Shown here in pieces: positions 1 through 4,762 of a DNA stretch of 7,843 nucleotides. This DNA is from Dehalococcoidales bacterium (lineage in GTDB: Bacteria > Chloroflexota > Dehalococcoidia > Dehalococcoidales > JAQTRN01), in the NCBI GenBank assembly GCA_028711795.1, contig JAQTRN010000036.1, forward strand, positions 1 through 7,843. Direction: 5' to 3'. The notes under the pieces are model-generated. The model did not search any database and had not been told where the DNA came from. It saw nothing but the letters and a program-made list of their open reading frames with translations. The translations under genes and the position numbers were made by a program. Position 1 is the first letter of the stretch. The number at the start of each line of letters is the position of its first letter.

Positions 1-363
1 CAGACGCTTGAGTACCCCGAAATAGACCAGGAAGGAATGATACCGCATCCGCGTGAACTTGCGTGAGACCTTTTTCAATTCACGCTCGTGTATCCTTTCC
101 GCCTGCTCTTCGGTGACATCGGCGCCGTTTACTACCATGCGGCTGATGATTTTCTCGGTGCGCTCCCTGGCGGTGGCCCGGGCGAGGGCCTCCTTGTACT
201 CGTAGTTGATATCCGCCTGGGGAGCGCCTCGTTCGGGGTCTATGGGTGTAGAGCCTTCCGGCCCGTTGCCCAGAAGATACTCCCGGATAAACCAGCCGCA
301 GCCAAAGGGTCTGGCGAAACCACCTCTATTCGGTCGAAGTGCCATTACCATGTCATGACCCAT
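1..363 (-). CDS. Unknown protein, 3' end cut by window edge
   Basis: I do not recognise this gene. The first 121 residues are visible and the frame runs open off the left edge. The ATG at 363 overlaps the stop of the upstream gene as TAATG, which supports this start and suggests translational coupling; ATG codons at 351 and 345 are alternatives in the same frame. The N-terminus is rich in glycine, proline and arginine (GGFARPFGCGWF near residues 14-25). Residues 50-121 are charged and predicted helical (for example ARATARERTEKI), ending in an aromatic stretch (RMRYHSFLVYFGVLKRL). That ending could begin a helical or winged-helix segment, but this is a weak guess. There is no signal peptide or membrane segment in the visible part. 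It is the last visible gene of the leftward operon. Confidence 0.75.
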   Translation of the reverse strand, partial: MGHDMVMALRPNRGGFARPFGCGWFIREYLLGNGPEGSTPIDPERGAPQADINYEYKEALARATARERTEKIISRMVVNGADVTEEQAERIHERELKKVSRKFTRMRYHSFLVYFGVLKRL

Positions 364-668
364 TAACCATGATCAGTTGACCTTTCAAACATAGCCTCGT
401 TCCAGCGCCGCCACTTCTTCTCCTGGGCAGCAGTATAACCCTCTATCGCTTTCTCGGAAGCCTTCCTTTGCCACGGCTGAAGTTCTGCCCCCTCTTTGTC
501 TGGATAGCTGACAACAGAAGGCAGTAGTAACTCATCCTTTGACTCTTCGATAGCAGACCGGGGCCGGCCCAGCGCATATCCCATCGACAGGAATGCGATG
601 AACAGCAGCACGCGCATGAAATACAGGATATCGCCTGTGTATGTCGGCCCGGCTGTCTGGTTGGTCAC
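363..668 (-). CDS. Small single-pass membrane protein, unknown function
   Basis: The product has 101 residues. It starts at GTG, and the start overlaps the stop of the upstream gene as GTGA; a GGAG-like site lies just upstream. Residues about 14-34 form one hydrophobic segment (ILYFMRVLLFIAFLSMGYAL), either a membrane anchor or an uncleaved signal. The rest is a polar, charged tail (residues 35-101) rich in Glu, Lys and Trp, including EKKWRRWNEAMFE. More positive charge after the segment than before it suggests the tail is cytoplasmic, but this is not firm. No catalytic motif is visible. Small phage membrane proteins near regulatory genes can be holins, spanins or superinfection-exclusion factors. 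Nothing here selects one of these; the lone membrane segment and absence of a lysin nearby argue against a confident holin call. Confidence 0.75.
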   Translation of the reverse strand: MTNQTAGPTYTGDILYFMRVLLFIAFLSMGYALGRPRSAIEESKDELLLPSVVSYPDKEGAELQPWQRKASEKAIEGYTAAQEKKWRRWNEAMFERSTDHG

Positions 669-946
669 TCCATTATCTCCACCCTGAATCCCATTGCCTG
701 AAAGCCGCGGGAGAGGAATTCAGTCCAGTGTTCAACGGCGTTCCTGACTACTTCCTCGACCTGTTCGTCGTCGGAATGACTGACTCCCAGATTCATGCCT
801 CTCTCCGTCCTCTCAAGGGTAACGATGACGCGGGATAGGGCTTCTCTCCTCTCCGGCGGCGCCTGCGCCACCTGCTGAGCCATCATCTTGAACACCATAT
901 CAAGCGCTTGCGGATTTACCACCATTTTTTGTAGCTGGTCAAACAT
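665..946 (-). CDS. Small helical protein of unknown function (93 aa)
   Basis: The product has 93 residues and begins MFDQLQKM. The ATG at 946 is chosen because a perfect AAGGAGG site sits five bases upstream. A longer in-frame reading to 1009 would run through the upstream gene and has no comparable site. The start lies inside the last codons of the zinc-finger gene (8-base overlap), so translation is probably coupled. The sequence is almost entirely helix-compatible and Met/Gln-rich at the N-terminus (residues 15-28), with an acidic patch near residue 58 (HSDDEQVEE). There are no cysteines, so no metal knuckle, and no membrane segment. Its Met/Gln-rich stretch resembles in composition the C-terminal part of the neighbouring 357-residue protein, which might reflect a shared complex. 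I do not recognise the family. Confidence 0.8.
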   Translation of the reverse strand: MFDQLQKMVVNPQALDMVFKMMAQQVAQAPPERREALSRVIVTLERTERGMNLGVSHSDDEQVEEVVRNAVEHWTEFLSRGFQAMGFRVEIME

Positions 947-2012
947 TTTCTCCTCCTTGTGATTCATTGCGTTTGTGCCGCGTAATCGGCGGCGGCTGCC
1001 ACTGTTCAATTTGAGGTCCGCCGCCCGGTATCTGTCCCGGCATGCCCGGCATGGCTACGCCGAACATCCCCATAAACTGCTGCATGGACTGTATCGAGTT
1101 CATGAACTGAGCAAGCGGGTTTTCTTCCTTGCCACCTATCGCCTGACGCAGCTGGTTTATCGAGTCGGTTATCCTGGTATTGTTCTGTGAAATCACCTGG
1201 GACAGCTGCCCCGCCGTCTCATAGGCGGCCTTGTCGGCAATCTCGATGTTGGAAGACCTGGCCCTCTGGGCGGCGGCGTCCTGTTCCTCCCTGGCTTCCT
1301 TCATCAGTTCAAGTACCGGCCTAATTCGTCTGGCATCAGCCTCAGCCGCTTCCTTCTGGACGTTTACCAGGTCCATGACCATGAGCATGGCCGCCCTGAG
1401 CTTCATCATCCCCCGAAGCTCGATCTCATCCTCGATACTGCCGTCGGTATATCTCCGGAGTACCGCCTCGGGATTGAGGACTTCCATGCCGCTGCCGGCC
1501 TTGCGTGTCATCGGTATGCCGTCGCCGGATGCAGCTTCCTCGATCATCTTCTCGCCCTCAGGGGCTATCAGCTTGACCATCTCCTGGCGCACTGTCGACT
1601 CCTTGAAGCCGAGCTTGTCGACAAGCTGGCGGAAAGTATATCCCTGTTCGAGACAGCGCTTTATCTGCTCACTCTGGGTTTCTTCTTCCTCTTCGACTTT
1701 CGTTACAGGTATCTCTCCAGCCTCGGAAGCTTGCTCAGAAACGGCGTTAGCTTCATTTGTCTCCACCGTGCTGACAGCAGGAGCAACGACCTCGACCGCG
1801 ATGGGTTGTTCGACAGCCGTCTCTTCCTTGCTGGGAGCAGGAACAACCGTGTCGGTCATAGCGGGCTGTTCGACAATAGCATCTTCCTTGACAGTCGCTT
1901 CAGGCGGGCGATCAGTGGCACTCACGCTGCCATTTGGGTGAGCTCTTGATACATGCCCACCCAGGGCCTGTCGTGTCTTAAAACTTCTGTTGCATAAATT
2001 ACACTTGAACAT
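939..2012 (-). CDS. C2H2 zinc-finger protein with HTH-like segment
   Basis: This 357-residue protein is the first gene of the leftward operon; GGAGGT lies eight bases before its ATG. Residues 4-25 form a classical C2H2 finger, C4-x2-C7-x12-H20-x4-H25, containing RQALGGH (15-20), which matches the QALGGH signature best known from plant EPF-type fingers. Residues 30-113 are a low-complexity Ala/Val/Glu/Pro linker with reiterated VEQP units (47-50, 67-70) and an acidic run (EEEEE, 107-111). Residues about 115-148 (IKRCLEQGYTFRQLVDKLGF, then STVRQEMVKL) fit a helix-turn-helix. Residues 195-292 are helical and probably coiled coil. The C-terminus is rich in Met, Gln, Gly and Pro (GMPGQIPGGGP). The layout suggests a nucleic-acid-binding protein that self-associates, perhaps regulating the divergent promoter region beside it. 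The finger is clear; the HTH is moderately supported; the regulatory role is inferred. Confidence 0.85.
   Translation of the reverse strand: MFKCNLCNRSFKTRQALGGHVSRAHPNGSVSATDRPPEATVKEDAIVEQPAMTDTVVPAPSKEETAVEQPIAVEVVAPAVSTVETNEANAVSEQASEAGEIPVTKVEEEEETQSEQIKRCLEQGYTFRQLVDKLGFKESTVRQEMVKLIAPEGEKMIEEAASGDGIPMTRKAGSGMEVLNPEAVLRRYTDGSIEDEIELRGMMKLRAAMLMVMDLVNVQKEAAEADARRIRPVLELMKEAREEQDAAAQRARSSNIEIADKAAYETAGQLSQVISQNNTRITDSINQLRQAIGGKEENPLAQFMNSIQSMQQFMGMFGVAMPGMPGQIPGGGPQIEQWQPPPITRHKRNESQGGENV
952..958 (-). promoter_or_regulatory. Ribosome binding site deciding the 946 start
   Basis: AAGGAGG on the minus strand is five bases before the ATG at 946. It lies inside the 3' end of the zinc-finger gene and decides the start of the 93-residue protein against a longer upstream reading. 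Confidence 0.85.
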
Positions 2013-2020
2013 CTTACTCC

Positions 2021-2026
2021 ACCTCC
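2021..2026 (-). promoter_or_regulatory. Ribosome binding site for the zinc-finger gene
   Basis: GGAGGT on the minus strand lies eight bases before the ATG at 2012. It fixes the zinc finger as the true N-terminus of the protein. Confidence 0.8.
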
Positions 2027-2046
2027 GGTCGTTTATCGGTCAATCC

Positions 2047-2062
2047 GGTTAGCGCGCTAACC
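2047..2062. repeat. Perfect 16-bp palindrome GGTTAGCGCGCTAACC
   Basis: The sequence is fully self-complementary over 16 bases and lies 35 bases upstream of the leftward operon's first start codon. This is a typical place for a dimeric repressor operator. The arms GGTTAG/CTAACC recur in the dyad at 2206-2227, which suggests one protein recognises both. It could instead be a recombinase or integration-host site. Confidence 0.65.
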
Positions 2063-2076
2063 AGTGAATACTCGCG

Positions 2077-2091
2077 GGCTTTTCCAAAGCC
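2077..2091. repeat. Perfect inverted repeat, 6-bp arms (GGCTTT/AAAGCC)
   Basis: The arms GGCTTT and AAAGCC flank the three bases TCC. On the minus strand the transcript would form a short hairpin upstream of the zinc-finger gene. There is no following T-run, so it is not a clear intrinsic terminator. It may be a protein-binding dyad or chance; the arms are short. Confidence 0.4.
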
Positions 2092-2205
2092 TTAACCGTC
2101 TCGGTCAGGGAGGTATTCCCACCGGCAGGCTGTTACTTGCGTTGGGTAAAACCTTCATCTGTGTCTACCTCCGTACAGTCTCCTTTGTAATCACTTCTTG
2201 CTGAA

Positions 2206-2232
2206 GGTTAGTAGTGGAGGACTAACCTCCAC
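2206..2232. repeat. Two overlapping inverted repeats
   Basis: The first dyad has arms GGTTAGT (2206-2212) and ACTAACC (2221-2227) around an 8-base spacer. The second has arms GTGGAGG (2214-2220) and CCTCCAC (2226-2232) around ACTAA. They overlap, so as single strands only one could form at a time. Two 7-base inverted arms around an 8-base spacer also resemble a tyrosine-recombinase core site, and the site abuts the recombinase remnant. The repeats are seen directly; either function is inferred. Confidence 0.6.
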
Positions 2233-2444
2233 AAGGCCGTGAGGCCCTACTTGAGCTTTCAAAGAGAATACGCAACGGCTACCACTCCGCCAAGCTCAAT
2301 GACTCCGGCGATGGTTTACGTCTCCTCCAGGAGCACATGGGACACCAGAGCATTACTACGACGATGCGGTATCGCAAGGTCTCCGGAGAGGAGCAGCAGG
2401 AGTGGTATCAAAAGTTGTGGCATAAGGAGAAACAAGATGAGTAA
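2226..2444 (+). pseudogene. Tyrosine recombinase (integrase) C-terminal remnant
   Basis: This open stretch of 72 codons before TAA has no start codon near its beginning and is preceded by an in-frame stop at 2223. Counting from 2226, residues 24-52 read LNDSGDGLRLLQEHMGHQSI followed by TTTMRYRKVS. This matches the end of the catalytic domain of phage and Xer-type integrases: the GH box at residues 39-40 and the nucleophile tyrosine at residue 49 (bases 2370-2372), nine residues after the histidine as in XerD. Upstream, the usual HxLRH box is only dimly seen as KRIRNGYHSA, with lysine at the histidine position and apparently one extra residue, so it looks damaged. The N-terminal and core domains are missing. 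The end overlaps the next gene's start by eight bases, which suggests the intact integrase once sat directly upstream of that gene. An internal ATG at 2337 could give a 35-residue peptide, which is unlikely to be functional. Confidence 0.75.
2424..2429 (+). promoter_or_regulatory. Ribosome binding site deciding the 2437 start
   Basis: AAGGAG lies seven bases before the ATG at 2437 and inside the recombinase remnant. It decides against the longer in-frame reading from the GTG at 2239. Confidence 0.8.
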
Positions 2445-2769
2445 ATACCGGGACCATCAGGACTTTGGGATCAACGCGCCGATCAACTGGCGGGAAAATA
2501 CCACCATTGAAGCTTTTATAAAAGGCATGTCCGGTATTGCCCCGCCGGGAATGAAACCGAAAGAAAGCCGGGGACGCCGCTTCGAGGAACACACGGATAA
2601 GGACAAGTCGGCCAGGTGGCACCGCAACTATGATATCGCCATGTTCGGCGGGACGGACATTCCGCTGCCGGCGAGCCAGATGAAGCAGGCGGATCTGGAA
2701 GACCTGCTCAATCACGGACTGGCGAGAAAACCGCAAGTAGTTGAGACGGAAGACGGGAGGAAATTCTAA
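2437..2769 (+). CDS. Unknown protein, first gene of rightward operon
   Basis: This 110-residue protein (MSKYRDHQDF...) is not one I recognise. It is polar and highly charged, with no cysteine and no membrane segment. The middle (residues 36-62) is rich in Lys, Arg, Glu and Pro (PPGMKPKESRGRR) and probably disordered. A compact part follows, with WHRNYDIAMFGGTDIPLPAS at residues 61-80 and a short acidic helix (QADLEDLLNHGL, 84-95). The stop TAA is immediately followed by the ATG of the DUF192-like gene, and the ribosome site for that gene lies in this gene's last codons, so the two are co-translated. Its position ahead of fibre genes suggests a small virion or assembly protein, but that is context only. 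Confidence 0.8.
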   Translation: MSKYRDHQDFGINAPINWRENTTIEAFIKGMSGIAPPGMKPKESRGRRFEEHTDKDKSARWHRNYDIAMFGGTDIPLPASQMKQADLEDLLNHGLARKPQVVETEDGRKF

Positions 2770-3516
2770 ATGCCGGGACAGGCGACGGTAACCATCAGAG
2801 ATAAGCACTGGGACTGCGCCGTAGCCAGCACTCTCGCGGAGCTCGCCGGTGGACTGAGTGAACTACCTGATATGCCCGCCGGCGCCGGGATGCTGTTTGT
2901 CCTTGGCGCGGAACAGATCGTAACCGTCACCGCGGAAAACATGCTTTTTCCCTTGAGTATTATCTTCATCGGAAATGATTTGCAGGTTACTGAGGTAGCC
3001 TACCTGCTCGCCCCCGGCGACTATGGCACGACCAGTCGTCCCTGTCGTTACTTTCTTGAGGTCAACGCTGGTGAAGCGGCGACCGTTGCAGCCGGCGATA
3101 CGGTCGTTATTGCCTTCGCGTCGATTCCACCCTCTCCCGCAACAGACTGGGTATCGCCGGTGGTCTCGCTGGCCGGAATGATGATCGCAGGAGGCATGTT
3201 GATGAATCTGGGTAAGACCATGACCGACAGGTCGGGGAAGATAAAGGATAAGCCGGTGCGCCCTGAATCAAATAGCGACAAGTGGTTGCTACAGGCAAAT
3301 CCGGGTCGATTGATTGGCAAACTTAAAGAGATGGGCATAAACCCAACCAAGCCACAGCTGTCCGATACAAAATCCGATGACCTGAAGCTTCTTCCCGACA
3401 GCCCCGAGTTTTTGGCTTATACCATTGACGACATTGGTTATCGCGAGCGGCTGGACGGCGCCTTCCGGCAGGCTCTTGCCCGGGTCAAAGGAGGTAGTCG
3501 CCTTGACAAAGAATAG
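2770..3516 (+). CDS. DUF192-like domain protein with membrane segment
   Basis: The product has 248 residues; GGGAGG ends nine bases before the ATG. Residues about 8-116 fit DUF192 (UPF0127): GAGMLFVLG (38-46), FPLSIIFIGNDLQVTEV (60-76, usually PLDIIFID...V) and the strong RYFLEVNAGEAATVAAGD (93-110, usually RYVLEVNAG...GD). The usual WMKNT box is altered (AENM at 55-58). Residues about 127-147 are hydrophobic and glycine/methionine-rich (VSLAGMMIAGGMLMNLG), probably one membrane helix. Residues 150-248 form a charged soluble tail. DUF192 proteins are usually around 120-170 residues, often with a signal peptide and the domain at the end, so this fusion is longer and reversed in order. The biochemical role of DUF192 is not settled. 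Its last 14 bases overlap the fibre A gene, implying coupled expression with the tail genes. Confidence 0.75.
   Translation: MPGQATVTIRDKHWDCAVASTLAELAGGLSELPDMPAGAGMLFVLGAEQIVTVTAENMLFPLSIIFIGNDLQVTEVAYLLAPGDYGTTSRPCRYFLEVNAGEAATVAAGDTVVIAFASIPPSPATDWVSPVVSLAGMMIAGGMLMNLGKTMTDRSGKIKDKPVRPESNSDKWLLQANPGRLIGKLKEMGINPTKPQLSDTKSDDLKLLPDSPEFLAYTIDDIGYRERLDGAFRQALARVKGGSRLDKE
3487..3495 (+). promoter_or_regulatory. Ribosome binding site deciding the TTG start at 3503
   Basis: AAAGGAGGT, a near-perfect match to the anti-Shine-Dalgarno sequence, lies seven bases before TTG at 3503. It outweighs the upstream in-frame ATG at 3425, which lies deep in the preceding gene. Confidence 0.85.
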
Positions 3517-4240
3517 CTCTAAGGCGGGCGTGCTCACCCGTATCCGCGCCTGGCTTCTTGGAGTCGACGCTGAAAAATACCTGTCGATCCGTAGACTGCT
3601 CAACGGTTATGGTGGTTCGAAAAGCCCAGGCAACTCGGTAATCATGGGCGGTCCGACGGCGTGGCAATGGTATGCCAGTATCGATGACGCCCATCACGGC
3701 AATCGCGGCGCGGGGTTGCACGCCGACTCGCATGCCCGGCAGCATGCGCTGGACTCCGCGGCGGACCATACCGGAACCATCTCTGATGCGATGCACGGCA
3801 GTCGGGGTGCTGGACTACATGCCGATTCCCATGCCCGCCAGCATGGCATGGACAGCGCCCAGGATCACGGCGCCGGAACGGTCGGCGACCTGATCCGGGC
3901 AATCGCTGGGGGCGCCTGGGCAAGGTTGGGCATCGGCTCCGCCGGACAGCTGCTTACTGTAGTCGGTGGACTCCCTGCATGGTCGGACGCTCCGGCGGTC
4001 GCTGAGCACGGCAATGACCGGCATAATCCCGATTTCTATCCCTTGGACGGTACCGAGCGGTTGACAGCCCCCCTTACCATGCACCTCATGCCGCCGGCTT
4101 CTGAGCCGGGCGCGGTAGCCGGTAACGAAGGCAAGCTCTACTATTTGACGCCGGGAGCCGGGGTGAAGGGAATTATAAAGCAGGTCATGCTCAACTCTAC
4201 CGGCGCTTTCGAACTGGTGCAGATCGCGGTAAGCACTTAA
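3503..4240 (+). CDS. Tail fibre-like protein A, histidine-rich repeats
   Basis: This 245-residue protein starts at TTG behind AAAGGAGGT and overlaps the previous gene by 14 bases. Residues 44-66 (NSVIMGGPTAWQWYASIDDA then HHG) align with residues 29-51 of fibre protein B, so the two share an N-terminal block, probably for docking to the tail. Two 33-residue tandem repeats follow (64-96 and 97-129), each with RGAGLHADSHARQH. Next is GSAGQLLTVVGGLPAW (145-160), a module common in phage fibre proteins. The end (EGKLYYLTPGAGVKG...FELVQIAVST, 210-245) resembles the small C-terminal tips of fibre or appendage proteins. There is no collar domain, unlike fibre B. The role is inferred: a trimeric appendage part, with the histidines possibly binding metal. 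The family is recognised by motif style rather than a named domain. Confidence 0.75.
   Translation: MTKNSSKAGVLTRIRAWLLGVDAEKYLSIRRLLNGYGGSKSPGNSVIMGGPTAWQWYASIDDAHHGNRGAGLHADSHARQHALDSAADHTGTISDAMHGSRGAGLHADSHARQHGMDSAQDHGAGTVGDLIRAIAGGAWARLGIGSAGQLLTVVGGLPAWSDAPAVAEHGNDRHNPDFYPLDGTERLTAPLTMHLMPPASEPGAVAGNEGKLYYLTPGAGVKGIIKQVMLNSTGAFELVQIAVST
3692..3889 (+). repeat. Two 99-bp tandem repeats in fibre A gene
   Basis: Units 3692-3790 and 3791-3889 each encode 33 residues and share HGxRGAGLHADSHARQHxxDS. Codons differ at many third positions, so the duplication is old and maintained at protein level. The exact in-phase length suggests a structural unit of a fibre shaft. Confidence 0.85.
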
Positions 4241-4325
4241 GGATTTGTAATTATACGGGCGACATAAGTATGACATTATTTTGTCCCTTTCCGCCCCATG
4301 AATACTTGGAGGATTTTATAAATAT

Positions 4326-4517
4326 ATGGCACTGATTGACGAGCTTAAAAGCAGGAAGAGCGAACTGATCGCCCGTATGCAGGTCATCGACCGGGAGGCG
4401 GCTAAAGTCCGGGAACAATACGAAGAGAAGCTGGCCGACCTGAGAAAGCAGCGCATCCCGCTTGAGGAGAGGGCGAAACTGATTGATACCCTGATCAGGT
4501 CGGAGGAGGGAGACTAA
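4326..4517 (+). CDS. Small coiled-coil protein (63 aa)
   Basis: The product is 63 residues (MALIDELKSR...), almost wholly charged helix from residue 3 to 60, with heptad-like spacing of Leu, Ile and Val (LIARMQVIDREAAKVREQ; LADLRKQRIPLEERAKLI). This predicts a coiled coil with one break at Pro45. GGAGG lies 13 bases before the ATG, a rather long spacing, so initiation may be modest. The stop overlaps the next start as TAATG. It has no cysteine or membrane segment. An 85-base gap before it (4241-4325) shows no clear terminator or promoter. A role as fibre assembly factor, trimerisation aid or small chaperone is possible from position only. Confidence 0.75.
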   Translation: MALIDELKSRKSELIARMQVIDREAAKVREQYEEKLADLRKQRIPLEERAKLIDTLIRSEEGD

Positions 4518-4747
4518 TGGGATTTATCGACACGACACACTATCGCTGCGAGTGCGGCAATATCTTCGAGCTATCTCCCGATGCTACCCGGTGTCCCTGT
4601 GAATGCCATAACGAAGCCCTTGAGCGAGCTAAGCAGCTTGGCTTGTACTGCGAGGACTGTGGTTTTTCCAGCCCGGAGGCGACCACCTTCCAGGCGCACT
4701 ATCACTGGCCGACCCATCAGAAGGCGGTGGCTGCGAAGGGAGTATAA
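4517..4747 (+). CDS. Small zinc-finger protein (76 aa)
   Basis: The protein starts at ATG 4517 in a TAATG overlap with the coiled-coil gene, and GGAGG lies just upstream. It has two cysteine/histidine clusters. The N-terminal half has C11-x-C13 and C26-x-C28-x-C30-H31, compatible with a zinc-ribbon-like site. The C-terminal half has C45-x2-C48-x12-H61-x5-H67, which meets C2H2 finger spacing (YCEDCGFSSPEATTFQAHYH). Metal binding is therefore likely at one or two sites. Whether it binds DNA, RNA or protein cannot be told: the finger lacks the basic residues typical of DNA-contact helices. It sits between two fibre genes, an unusual place for a regulator, so a protein-protein role in tail assembly is also possible. 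Confidence 0.75.
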   Translation: MGFIDTTHYRCECGNIFELSPDATRCPCECHNEALERAKQLGLYCEDCGFSSPEATTFQAHYHWPTHQKAVAAKGV

Positions 4748-4762
4748 AACCTTGGGTTTAGT

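Larger units (their letters stand above)
2013..2436. other. Divergent intergenic region without an intact gene
   Basis: This 424-base stretch separates the leftward and rightward gene blocks, so promoters for both should lie here. I found no convincing pair of -35 and -10 boxes on either strand. It contains four perfect inverted repeats (2047-2062, 2077-2091, 2206-2227 and 2214-2232) and a recombinase remnant (2226-2444). The motif GGTTAG or its complement recurs at 2047, 2057, 2206 and 2222, with a near match CTTAACC at 2091. No tRNA-like cloverleaf was seen. The most likely roles are regulatory control of both operons and/or an old integration junction. Confidence 0.7.

Noticed and set aside
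88..366. Plus-strand open frame of 92 codons
   Set aside because: It lies opposite the leftward partial gene, which has a TAATG-coupled start and a protein-like sequence.
947..1009. Longer N-terminus for the 93-residue protein
   Set aside because: It would read through coding sequence of the zinc-finger gene without a site comparable to the AAGGAGG before 946.
1231..1941. Long open frame of 236 codons on the plus strand
   Set aside because: It is fully antisense to the zinc-finger gene, is Ser/Thr/Ala low complexity as expected from the complement, and has no ribosome site.
2013..2225. tRNA or upstream half of the integrase
   Set aside because: No cloverleaf pattern was seen, and all three plus-strand frames lack recognisable recombinase motifs before 2226.
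2239..2436. Upstream GTG extension of the 110-residue gene
   Set aside because: The extension is Ser/Arg-rich with no protein-like pattern, and AAGGAG seven bases before 2437 marks the real start. Recombinase similarity here is in another frame.
3425..3502. Upstream ATG for fibre A
   Set aside because: It lies within the DUF192-like gene and has no ribosome site, whereas TTG 3503 has AAAGGAGGT at seven bases.
4241..4325. Terminator or promoter in the gap after fibre A
   Set aside because: No stable GC-rich stem with a T-run and no convincing promoter pair was found in these 85 bases.
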